Of a DNA stretch of 45,636 nt, positions 16,473 to 24,544 are shown piece after piece. This stretch comes from an uncultured Eubacteriales bacterium. GTDB taxonomy: Bacteria > Bacillota > Clostridia > Oscillospirales > Oscillospiraceae. The first letter of the stretch is position 1; each line of letters starts with the position of its first letter. The notes beneath the pieces are model-generated. The model saw only the letters and a program-made list of their open reading frames with translations, was not told the origin of the DNA and did no database searches. The stretch lies in the NCBI GenBank assembly GCA_900547745.1, contig URHT01000012.1, positions 1 to 45,636 on the forward strand, given 5' to 3'. The position numbers were made by a program, and so were the translations under genes.

Positions 16473-17145
16473 GGAACGCACCTCCTGACAGCACACCGTC
16501 GCGGATGTTCATAATGGTGTGGGCATGCTGTGCGATGCCCTGATCGTGGGTAATCATGATAATGGTGGAGCCGCTCTCATGCAGCTGCCGGAACAGCTCC
16601 ATCACCTGTGCGCCGCTGGCGGAATCCAGTGCGCCGGTGGGCTCGTCGGCCAGCAGAAGCTGGGGCTTGCCCACGATGGCGCGGGCGATGGCCACGCGCT
16701 GGCACTGGCCGCCGGACAGCTGATCGGGTCGGTGATCCACCCGGTCGGACAAGCCCACCGTCTCCAGCGCCGCTCTGGCCCGCTCCAGCCGCTCGGCCTT
16801 TTTCACGCCGCCGTACAGCAGGGGCAGCGCCACATTGTCCAGCGCCGTCAGCTTGGGCAGCAGGTTGAAGGACTGGAACACGAAGCCCAGCTGTTTGTTC
16901 CGTACCACCGCCAGCTGCTTGGGGGTGCATTTGGTGATGTCCTGCCCACTCAACAGATAGCTGCCGCTGGTGGGCACGTCCAGACAGCCGATGAGGTTCA
17001 TCAGCGTGGTCTTGCCGCTGCCGGACGGCCCCATGATGGCAAGGTACTCCCCCTCCTCCACATCCAGATCGATGTGCTTGAGGATGTGGTTCACGGATTT
17101 TCCCATGGGGTAGTCCTTGCAGATGTCGCGCATTTCAAGGATCAT
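16465..17145 (-). CDS. MacB/LolD-type ABC transporter ATP-binding protein
   Basis: 226 residues, the usual length. Walker A is GPSGSGKTT (39-47), the Q-loop is at FVFQSFNLLP, the signature LSGGQ at 143-147, Walker B LLLADEP at 163-169 and the switch histidine in ITHD. It begins 2 bp after the stop of the lipoprotein adaptor and ends overlapping the second adaptor, so it is translationally coupled on both sides. It energises the FtsX-fold permease at 13593-14840. Confidence 0.97.
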   Translation of the reverse strand: MILEMRDICKDYPMGKSVNHILKHIDLDVEEGEYLAIMGPSGSGKTTLMNLIGCLDVPTSGSYLLSGQDITKCTPKQLAVVRNKQLGFVFQSFNLLPKLTALDNVALPLLYGGVKKAERLERARAALETVGLSDRVDHRPDQLSGGQCQRVAIARAIVGKPQLLLADEPTGALDSASGAQVMELFRQLHESGSTIIMITHDQGIAQHAHTIMNIRDGVLSGGAFHE

Positions 17146-17147
17146 AC

Positions 17148-18476
17148 TCAGCCCTCCACAGGTTCGTCGGCAACGGGTTCGTCCGCCGGCATGTCCACGG
17201 TGCCGTTGGCGGCGTCGTCTGCGGGGATGAAGTCCCCGCCGCCTTCGATCATGCCGCCGTCCACCATGCCGCCGTCCGCCATGCCGCCGTCCGTCACGCC
17301 GCCGTCCGTCACGCTGTCGTCGCCGCTGGGATCGAAGGTGCTCTCGTCATAGGTGACGCAGGTCATGCCGGCCTTCAGCGTGTCGTCGGGGAAGGCGATG
17401 TAGTCTGCCGCCGTCAGGCCGTCTGTCACGGCGTAGGTATCCAGCTCCGCGTTGTAGTCGCCCAGCGTCAGACTGCGCTTCTCCAGCTTGCCGCCGCTGC
17501 CCTGGGCCCAGACCCACGGGGAGGAATCGGCGTCGTTGATGAAGCTGGCGGGCAGCTGGATGACGGTGCTCTGGGCGTCCTGTCCCAGATCCGGCTCAAT
17601 GTACACATGCTGGCCCATCAGCAGGCCGTCGCTGCTGCTCAGCGTCACATAGAACGGGTACTTGCTGGAGTTGCCGGTGTCGCTGGAGCCGCTGTCGTAA
17701 TAGTTGTTATTGCTGCTCTTGGCGGGGTTGTTCCAGTCAATGGAGGAGATGGTGCCGCTCCACGTCTGGTCGCTGACCCGGGAGCGGATGATGACCTGTA
17801 CGCCCTCGCTCAGCACCGAGGCATTGCTCTCGTTGACATAGCCCTTGACCCGGAAGCCGCCGGTCTGCACAATGGAGATCAGCGGCAGGGGGTTGCCCTG
17901 GCTGTCGGTGCCGCCGTCTGGGTTGACGCTCTTGACCTCGCCGGCCACCTCCGCCTTGACCTCGCTGTTCTTCATATTGCTCTGCAGCTTTTCAATATCG
18001 CGGCCCTTTGACGCAATACTGGCGTTTGTGTTCCGGATCTCCAGATTGATCTGACGGATCTGAATGAGGGTCTTATTCCGCTCACTGTCGTCCACGATCG
18101 CATCCAACGCATCCTCAGCCTGTTTCTTTTCTTCTTCCTTATCCGCCAGCGTGGATTTGAGGGACTCCAGCTCTAACTGAGCGGCCAGCAGATTTGTTTC
18201 CAAATCGGTCATGTCGTAGGTGAACAGCACATCGCCCACGCTGACGGCGTCGCCCACCTTGACCTTGATCTCGCCCACGGTCATGGAATCGTCCTTTTTG
18301 ATGTTCGTCTCGCCCAGCGCGCTGACCACGCCTGCAAACCGGTCTGTCAGACCGGCGGAGCCCAGTCCGCAGATCATGGAGACGGACTGCACGGATGCTT
18401 CCCCGTTGCTCTCACCGCAGCCGGCCGCTACGCCCAGCAGCATGGCCAGCGCCAGAATGAATGCAGCTTTCTTCAT
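17148..18476 (-). CDS. Lipoprotein adaptor of the MacAB-like operon (first adaptor)
   Basis: 442 residues. Signal peptide with lipobox AAGC (Cys20), so it is anchored by lipid and not by a helix. A lipoyl-like segment (GEIKVKVGDAVSVGDVLFTYD), a coiled-coil hairpin (about 85-150, rich in Lys/Glu) and beta domains follow. The C-terminus is low complexity: an in-frame 15-bp tandem repeat gives DGGMA/DGGMV-type pentapeptides, then an acidic Pro/Glu tail. The start ATG 18476 has AAAGGAGA 7 nt upstream; the frame is open further up but without a ribosome site. Having two unlike adaptors for a single ATPase-permease pair is unusual. Confidence 0.88.
   Translation of the reverse strand: MKKAAFILALAMLLGVAAGCGESNGEASVQSVSMICGLGSAGLTDRFAGVVSALGETNIKKDDSMTVGEIKVKVGDAVSVGDVLFTYDMTDLETNLLAAQLELESLKSTLADKEEEKKQAEDALDAIVDDSERNKTLIQIRQINLEIRNTNASIASKGRDIEKLQSNMKNSEVKAEVAGEVKSVNPDGGTDSQGNPLPLISIVQTGGFRVKGYVNESNASVLSEGVQVIIRSRVSDQTWSGTISSIDWNNPAKSSNNNYYDSGSSDTGNSSKYPFYVTLSSSDGLLMGQHVYIEPDLGQDAQSTVIQLPASFINDADSSPWVWAQGSGGKLEKRSLTLGDYNAELDTYAVTDGLTAADYIAFPDDTLKAGMTCVTYDESTFDPSGDDSVTDGGVTDGGMADGGMVDGGMIEGGGDFIPADDAANGTVDMPADEPVADEPVEG
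17251..17310 (-). repeat. 15-bp tandem repeat, four copies, inside the lipoprotein adaptor gene
   Basis: Four units of the form ATGCCGCCGTCCRYC (plus strand) run without gaps. They keep the frame and encode a DGG-containing pentapeptide repeat at the C-terminus of the adaptor. Copy number could change by slippage without a frameshift. Confidence 0.85.
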
Positions 18477-18500
18477 CGTATTATCTCCTTTGCTTTTCCT

Positions 18501-18535
18501 CTGCGGCGCGCCGCAGTGTCTCACATACATGTATG
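18501..18535. promoter_or_regulatory. Two palindromes in the leader of the efflux operon
   Basis: CTGCGGCGCGCCGCAG (18501-18516) and CATACATGTATG (18524-18535) are both perfect palindromes. They lie in the untranslated leader between the candidate promoter and the lipoprotein adaptor start. They could be protein-binding sites or RNA hairpins. Confidence 0.4.
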
Positions 18536-18599
18536 ACGGCATGCCCCGGAAAAATGTTCCGCGAAAAACGGGAAAAACCGTCGGCAGGCTGTCCCCACC

Positions 18600-18642
18600 A
18601 TCATAGCATGAGGTCAAAAGTCAAATGTGAACGAACTGTGAA
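18600..18642 (-). promoter_or_regulatory. PhoB/OmpR-type direct repeat and -10 box of the efflux operon
   Basis: On the minus strand TTCACA, 5 nt, TTCACA (18642 to 18626) lies 20 nt upstream of TATGAT (18605-18600). No good -35 box is present at the normal spacing. Direct hexamers at 11-bp spacing in place of a -35 are the classic layout of promoters activated by OmpR/PhoB-family regulators. Confidence 0.55.
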
Positions 18643-18683
18643 CAAAGCTTTAAGGGCATACTAAGATTGCCGCCGGAGAAATA

Positions 18684-18713
18684 TTGACAGCACCCGCTCC
18701 CGTGGCATAAAAT
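18684..18713 (+). promoter_or_regulatory. Promoter of the HD/NadD-like/PRTase-like operon
   Basis: Perfect TTGACA, 18 nt, TAAAAT (5/6). The leader of about 60 nt contains GGGGCG/CGCCCC (18737-18742 with 18756-18761) and an overlapping CGTATC/GATACG pair (18741-18746 with 18764-18769), which cannot form together. Confidence 0.65.
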
Positions 18714-18781
18714 ACCGGTAAAAGCAGCCGCCGTCCGGGGCGTATCCGGGCGGTGCGCCCCTTGATACGGGAGGGATCGCC

Positions 18782-21700
18782 ATGACGAAAAAACGCATCC
18801 GCCAGATGAACAGCGCCCTGCGCCGCCGCCTGACCAACCGCCCCGCGGCGGACTGGCTGCCCGACGGGGAGACATTTGCCCGGACGCTAGAGGCCGGGAA
18901 CTACATGCAGCGCTTTGCCCCGCTGTTCCGGGGGAAGCGGCTGCGCTGCGCCGACGTACTGGATCTGTGCCGCCCGGAGCTGGACGCCCTCAGCGGCGGG
19001 CGCCAGCCGGAGCAGGGTTGGCTGGCCTGTACCTACGACTTTGCCCGCCGCCTGCTGTACCCGGAGCGGGACACCGCCGAGCCCTTCGGCGCGGGGGCGG
19101 TGTTTTTCCTGTCGGTGCTGCAGGTGCTGTTCGCTGCGGAGGAGGAGCTGCTGCCCCGCGACCCGGCGTGGACGTTCGACTTCCTGACGGAGGAGGAGCT
19201 GTCCGGCTGCGCCTGCGCCGCCAGCTACGGCCAGATGCTGCGCAGCTGGAAGCGGGAGTACGTCTACGAGCTGATGCGTCTGGGGCTGGAGGCCACGCCC
19301 TACCGCACGCTGGAGCACATCGCCGGTGTCCACCATGTGGCCATGACCGCCGCCCGCGGTCTGCACCGGGCCGGCGTGGCGCTGGATCTGGCGCTGGTGT
19401 CCGGCAGCGCCGCCGGTCACGATATCGGCAAGTTCGGCTGCCGTCCCGGTGAGCGGGTGCCCTACCTGCACTACTACTATACCGATCTGTGGTTCCGCCG
19501 CCGCCGCATCACCGACATCGGCCATGTGGCCGCCAACCACTCCGTCTGGGATCTGGAGCCGGACTACCTGTCGGTGGAATCGCTGCTGCTGATCTACGCG
19601 GACTTCCGGGTGAAGCAGAGCCGCGGCACCGACGGCCGGGAGATCACCCGCATCTCCTCGCTGGCGGAGGCCTTCGACGTGATCCTGGCCAAGCTGGACG
19701 GCGTGGACGATGCCAAGCGCCGCCGTTACATGCGGGTTTACGCCCGGCTGCGGGACTTTGAGCAGTTCATGGTTGACAAGGGCGTGGACGTGACCCTGTG
19801 CGGCCATGACACGCCGCCCCGCCCGGAGAAGCAGACGGCCCTGATGACCGATGACGAGGCGCTCCACGCCCTGACCATGCAGTGCGTGGGCCACAACATG
19901 GAGCTGATGAGCCGGCTTACCGGGCAGCGCAGCTTCGCCCAGCTGCTGGAGTTGGCCCGGGGTGAGACCAACTGGCGCCGCCTGCGCGCCTATCTGGGCG
20001 TGTTCGAGTCCTACTCCCTGTATCTCCACATCCCCCAGAAGGTGCAGACGCTGGCGTTCCTCTACGAGCTGCTGATGCACCGGGAGGGCGACATCCGCCG
20101 TCAGGCGGCGGCGCTGCTGGGCGAGATCATCGGCGGCTTCCACGCGGGCTACGCCAAGGAGCGTCCTGCCGGCAGCCGTCCCGATCCCCGGTCAATCACC
20201 GATCTGGATCAGTGGAAGCTGTATCTGGACAAGATCCTCTATCCCGACCACAAGCTGATGCCCCAGCACCGGCGGTGGATCGGCTATACCCTGAAATTCG
20301 CGGTCATCTCCCTGCTGCAGCACACCGCCGGACGGGAGGAGCGTTTTCTGGCCCCGCTGTTCGCCTACTACCGCCGCCCGGAGAAGCTGGAGGACGCGGT
20401 GGCGTTCCAGCTGCTGGACGCAGCGGCCGCGCTGCCGGACACGGTGTATACCCACCGCCACACGGCGCTGCTGCTGCGGTTCGCCGAGACGCTATCCGCC
20501 CGGGAGGACGTGCAGGTGCGCACCGCCGCCGTGCTGCTGCTGGACAGGCTGCACCGGCTGATGCCCCAGTCCTCCGGCCCCGTGCGGGCACTGGAGCGGA
20601 TGGACTGCACCGGCAGCACCACCCTCCGCCTGCTGCGGGAGGACGTGCTGCAAAGCGGCGCGCCCATCACCCTGCCGGACGATGCCGTGTCCGAGATCTT
20701 TCTGGACAACCTGAAGACCGCCACACCGTGGATCACCAAGCAGGCCAACATCCGCCTGCTGACGGACTTCGCCCGCAGCGGCAGCAGCCCTGCGCTGCAC
20801 ATCGCCACCCACCTCTCCAATCTCATCAAGGTCAGCGACCGCGTCACCGTGCGCCACAGCGCCGGCAGCGCCCTGCTGGCGCTGGCGCCCCGCCTGACGG
20901 CGGATCAGCGCAACGAGGTGGCGGTGGAGCTGTGCCGTGGACTGGAGCTGGGCCAGCAGGAATTCACCAAGTATATCCCCGACTATCTGGGGCGCTTTGC
21001 CCTGTGGCTGCCCCCCGCCGAGCTGGACGAGGTGCTGGCCGACCTGTGGGTGAACCTCAGCGCCTCCGACAGCCGGGTGGCCGCCTCGGTGCTGGACACC
21101 GTGGGCATTATCTACGAGACATACGACACCTACCGCACCCGCTATCCGGAGGAGGACGAGGCGTACCGCCGCCGCCGTCAGCGGCTGCTGGGCATGCTGA
21201 TGCGGGGGCTGTACGGCATCGACGCCGCCGTGCGGCAGGAGGCGCTGTATGTGCTGGGCCGCCGTGTGTTCGGCTCGGCGGAGCTGGGCGACCACGAGAA
21301 GTGCCGCGCCTTCGTGCTGACGGAGCGGAAGCTGCTGGCCGCCTACGACGAGGAGCCGGACGAGGGCCTGACGTTCTACTACCGGGCGGCCATGCTGGGC
21401 CGGCTCTACCGCTTCATGACGGAGGAGCAGCTGTTCCGGGAGGGCTTCGACTTCGGCCCGCCCCGGCCGCTGGCCTTCTTCCCCGGTACCTTCGACCCCT
21501 TCACCCTGTCCCACAAGGGCATCGTCCGGGCCATCCGGGACGCGGGGTTCGAGGTGCTGCTGGCCATCGACGAGTTCTCGTGGTCGAAGCGCACCCAGCC
21601 CTACCGCATCCGCCGCCGCATCGCGGCCATGTCCGTGGCCAACGAGTTCCACGTCCACATCTTTCCGGAGAACTTCCCGGTGAACATCGCCAACCCGGCC

Positions 21701-23545
21701 AACCTCCGCCAACTGCGGCAGGCGTTCCCCGGACGCAGCGTATCCATCGTGGTGGGCAGCGATGTGGTGGCTCACGCCTCGTCCTACCACAAGCCGCCGG
21801 CGGAGGACTCCATCCACACCTTCGACCATGTGATCTTCCGCCGCACGGAGCCGGACGCCGAGCCGGCGGATTACAGCTGCATCACCGGCCGTGTGGTGGA
21901 GCTGATGCTGCCGCCCCAGCTGGAGGAGATCAGCTCCACCCGCATCCGGGAGGCGGTGGACGCCAACCGCGATGTGTCCAACCTCATCGACCCCATGGCG
22001 CAGGAATTCATCTACCGGCAGGGCCTGTACCTCCGGGAGCCGCAGGACAAGCCGGTGCTGCGGACGGAGGATCTGCTGTTCATGGACTGCCCCGGTCCGG
22101 AGGAGAGGACAGACCGCCTGCTGCGCGATATCTTTGGCGGTACCGCCGCCGTCATGCGCCGCCGTCTGGAGGAGTGCGGCGACCAGCTGATGCTGCTGTG
22201 CGACGGTGTCAGCGGCGATGTGCTGGGTGCCGCGTCCTACCGGTGTCTGGACTCCCAGCACCTGTTCGCCCGGCTGAACGACCCGGCCCTCAGCGGTATC
22301 GTCCGCCAGAACGCCGGAGGCCGCACCCTGCTGCTCAGCGGCCTGTTCGTCCCCAAGGGTGAGCGGCAGATGGACTTCGGCCAGCTGCTGCTGACGGAGG
22401 TGCTGACCACCGCCCTCAGCCGGGAGTACACCTATGCGCTGTACTGTCCGCTGGAGGGCGCCGTGTCCGGCTACGGACGGCAGCTGGCGCAGCTGCAGGG
22501 CTTCGTGCCCGTCCAGCACCGGGAGGGCTACGACGTACTGGGCGTGGATATGCGCCGTCCCATCGTCCTCAGCCGCAACGTGGATACCGCCATCAAGGCG
22601 CCGCTGAGCACGGCTCCCCGCGTTGTGGCCGCCGTGGCCAATGCCCACCGCCGCTTACAGGCCGCGCTGACGAAGCTGCAGCCCGGCTCGCTGGTGCTGA
22701 GCCTGTCCGCCGGTGTCATCTACCACCGGCTGCTCCAGCGCATCACCGCCCGCAACGGCGTCCCGGCGGAGCCCACCGTGCCCCGCGTCCTCGGGCCTGA
22801 CATCTGCGTGCCCTACGGCAAGCTCCTGCGCGGCGTGGCGGTGCCCAACACCGTCACCAAGACGCTGCGCACCGACAAGGTGTACGAGGCGGATCTCAGC
22901 ACCTACTCCATCGAGGCGTATCCCGACTATTCCCCGCTGCCCGATCAGGTGCGCACCATCCGCGCCTTCGACCGGCCCGTGATCCTGGTGGACGACATGC
23001 TCCACGACGGCAAGCGCATCCGCCGCCTTGCCCCGCTGCTGGAGGAGACGCATACCCCGGTGGATCAGGTGCTGGTGGGCTACCTCACCGGCGTGGGCCG
23101 CGACCTAATGGAGCAGCTGGGCTACCCGGTGGACGGCATCTACTACCTGCCCAACCTGCGGATGCGCTTCGTGGAATCCACGCTGTATCCCTTCATCGGC
23201 GGCGACACCGTCCGCCGCACGGAGCGGCTCCCCGGCGGACTTCAGCCCTCCGTAAACCGCATCCTGCCCTACGCCGCGCCGGAGTTCGCCCCCATGGACG
23301 GCCGCACCGCGTGGGAGCTGAGCCTGTGCTGTCTGGAAAACGCCCGGGATATCCTGCTGGCGCTGGAGACGGAGTTCCGCGGCCTGTACGCCCGGAACCT
23401 GACGCTGAACCGTCTGGGCGAGGCGGTGGTGCTGCCCCTGTGCCCCGACAAGGGCGGCTGCATCACCTACGATGTCAGCCGCGCCGCCTCCGCCTGTCTG
23501 GAGGGGGATATCGAGATGCTGAAGCGGATGCGTCCGGCGGACTGA
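18782..23545 (+). CDS. 1587-residue multidomain protein: HD, HEAT-like, NadD-like, GNAT-like and PRTase-like
   Basis: Reading from the N-terminus: an HD-type metal phosphohydrolase domain (about 170-285; H184/H185 in LEHIAGVHHVAMTAARGL, HD pair H213-D214 in GHDIGKFG, likely D274); a helical region (about 420-850) with several HEAT-like units such as IRRQAAALLGEIIGG and VRQEALYVLGRR; a nucleotidylyltransferase domain resembling NadD (about 897-1085), with GTFDPFTLSH (T/HxGH type, Gly replaced by Ser909), SSTRIREA (1051-1058) and the FIYRQGLYL ending; an acetyltransferase-like stretch (about 1120-1255, weakest call); and a phosphoribosyltransferase-like part with the PRPP-loop pattern VILVDDMLHDGKR (1400-1412). 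NadD and the HD protein YqeK are neighbours in many Firmicutes, but this assembly is far larger. First of three tandem genes. No membrane segments. Role unknown; NAD- or nucleotide-related chemistry is an inference. Confidence 0.85.
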   Translation: MTKKRIRQMNSALRRRLTNRPAADWLPDGETFARTLEAGNYMQRFAPLFRGKRLRCADVLDLCRPELDALSGGRQPEQGWLACTYDFARRLLYPERDTAEPFGAGAVFFLSVLQVLFAAEEELLPRDPAWTFDFLTEEELSGCACAASYGQMLRSWKREYVYELMRLGLEATPYRTLEHIAGVHHVAMTAARGLHRAGVALDLALVSGSAAGHDIGKFGCRPGERVPYLHYYYTDLWFRRRRITDIGHVAANHSVWDLEPDYLSVESLLLIYADFRVKQSRGTDGREITRISSLAEAFDVILAKLDGVDDAKRRRYMRVYARLRDFEQFMVDKGVDVTLCGHDTPPRPEKQTALMTDDEALHALTMQCVGHNMELMSRLTGQRSFAQLLELARGETNWRRLRAYLGVFESYSLYLHIPQKVQTLAFLYELLMHREGDIRRQAAALLGEIIGGFHAGYAKERPAGSRPDPRSITDLDQWKLYLDKILYPDHKLMPQHRRWIGYTLKFAVISLLQHTAGREERFLAPLFAYYRRPEKLEDAVAFQLLDAAAALPDTVYTHRHTALLLRFAETLSAREDVQVRTAAVLLLDRLHRLMPQSSGPVRALERMDCTGSTTLRLLREDVLQSGAPITLPDDAVSEIFLDNLKTATPWITKQANIRLLTDFARSGSSPALHIATHLSNLIKVSDRVTVRHSAGSALLALAPRLTADQRNEVAVELCRGLELGQQEFTKYIPDYLGRFALWLPPAELDEVLADLWVNLSASDSRVAASVLDTVGIIYETYDTYRTRYPEEDEAYRRRRQRLLGMLMRGLYGIDAAVRQEALYVLGRRVFGSAELGDHEKCRAFVLTERKLLAAYDEEPDEGLTFYYRAAMLGRLYRFMTEEQLFREGFDFGPPRPLAFFPGTFDPFTLSHKGIVRAIRDAGFEVLLAIDEFSWSKRTQPYRIRRRIAAMSVANEFHVHIFPENFPVNIANPANLRQLRQAFPGRSVSIVVGSDVVAHASSYHKPPAEDSIHTFDHVIFRRTEPDAEPADYSCITGRVVELMLPPQLEEISSTRIREAVDANRDVSNLIDPMAQEFIYRQGLYLREPQDKPVLRTEDLLFMDCPGPEERTDRLLRDIFGGTAAVMRRRLEECGDQLMLLCDGVSGDVLGAASYRCLDSQHLFARLNDPALSGIVRQNAGGRTLLLSGLFVPKGERQMDFGQLLLTEVLTTALSREYTYALYCPLEGAVSGYGRQLAQLQGFVPVQHREGYDVLGVDMRRPIVLSRNVDTAIKAPLSTAPRVVAAVANAHRRLQAALTKLQPGSLVLSLSAGVIYHRLLQRITARNGVPAEPTVPRVLGPDICVPYGKLLRGVAVPNTVTKTLRTDKVYEADLSTYSIEAYPDYSPLPDQVRTIRAFDRPVILVDDMLHDGKRIRRLAPLLEETHTPVDQVLVGYLTGVGRDLMEQLGYPVDGIYYLPNLRMRFVESTLYPFIGGDTVRRTERLPGGLQPSVNRILPYAAPEFAPMDGRTAWELSLCCLENARDILLALETEFRGLYARNLTLNRLGEAVVLPLCPDKGGCITYDVSRAASACLEGDIEMLKRMRPAD

Positions 23546-23563
23546 CGGGAAAGGAGAAACGAT

Positions 23564-24532
23564 ATGAACGGCTTTACCCTTGGCTTTGACAATGCCTCCG
23601 GCGGCGTACTGCACCTGCCGGAGAAGGTGCGCGTCACGCTGCTGGCGCTGGGCGATGTGGGCAGCACCCTGCTGACGGGCCTGCGGCTCATGGGCGGCGA
23701 TGTCATCTCGTCCATCGGCATCTGCGACGTGCGCCCCGGCGCGGCAGAGCGCTGGGAGTTCGAGCTGAACCAGATCCAGCCGCCGGACGGCGCGGCGCTG
23801 CCGCCGGTGGACATCATCCGACCGGAGCAGCTGTTTGACGGCGATGTGTTCCTGTTCTGCGCCTCCCGTATGGTGCCGGACACCTCCGTCACCGGCGGCG
23901 ACGTGCGCATGGCCCAGTACGGTCTGAACCGGGAGCTGGCGGCGGTCTACGCCCGCATGGCCCGGGAGAAGCGCTATCAGGGCCTGTTCTGCGTGGTCAG
24001 CGACCCCGTCGACCCCCTGTGCCGCGCTGTGCTGCGGGAGAGCAATCGGGACAGGAGCGGCAGGTCGGACGGCAGGGGCCTGCGGCCCTGTCAGGTGCGG
24101 GGCTTCGGTCTTGGCGTCATGCACGCCCGGGCGCTGTATTTCGCCCGGAGGGAGCCGCGCTTCGCCGCCTATCTCACGGAGGGCCGTGCCTTCGGCCCCC
24201 ACGGGGAGGATCTGGTGCTGGCCAACTCCGTGACGCACTACGATGACGCTCTGTCCCGTGCGCTGACGGAGAAGGTGGCCCACGCCAATCTGGATATGCG
24301 GCGGCTGGGCTACAAGCCCTACGTCGCCCCGGCCCTCAGCTCCGGCGCGCTGACGCTGCTGGCGCTGCTGCGGGGCCAGTGGCACTACGCCTCCGTGTAT
24401 ATGGACGGCATCTTCATGGGCTGCCGCCAGCGCCTGACGCCTGCCGGCATCGAGGTGGAACAGCTGTCCCTGCCGCCGGCGCTGCGGGCGCGCATTGAGG
24501 AAACGGCGGCGCGTCTCCGCGCCATCGACTGA
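23564..24532 (+). CDS. Lactate/malate-dehydrogenase-fold protein
   Basis: 322 residues. A Rossmann start (VTLLALGDVGSTLLTGL, 24-40) lacks the full GxGxxG. Later landmarks are those of the LDH/MDH superfamily: SDPVDPL (146-152, compare sNPvD) and GPHGEDLV (211-218, compare GEHGD), with the probable catalytic H213. The usual catalytic Asp of the D-x-A-R motif is not seen: GLGVMHARAL keeps the Ala-Arg but has Met at the expected place, so the chemistry may differ from a normal lactate or malate dehydrogenase. It has its own AAAGGAGAA ribosome site and follows the multidomain gene by 18 bp, so it is part of the same operon. Confidence 0.75.
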   Translation: MNGFTLGFDNASGGVLHLPEKVRVTLLALGDVGSTLLTGLRLMGGDVISSIGICDVRPGAAERWEFELNQIQPPDGAALPPVDIIRPEQLFDGDVFLFCASRMVPDTSVTGGDVRMAQYGLNRELAAVYARMAREKRYQGLFCVVSDPVDPLCRAVLRESNRDRSGRSDGRGLRPCQVRGFGLGVMHARALYFARREPRFAAYLTEGRAFGPHGEDLVLANSVTHYDDALSRALTEKVAHANLDMRRLGYKPYVAPALSSGALTLLALLRGQWHYASVYMDGIFMGCRQRLTPAGIEVEQLSLPPALRARIEETAARLRAID

Positions 24533-24544
24533 GGAGGGGCGGCT

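Noticed and set aside
18782..23545. Possibility that the 1587-residue frame is two or more genes fused by sequencing error
   Set aside because: The frame is continuous, codon use is uniform and there are no ribosome sites with starts at the domain borders.
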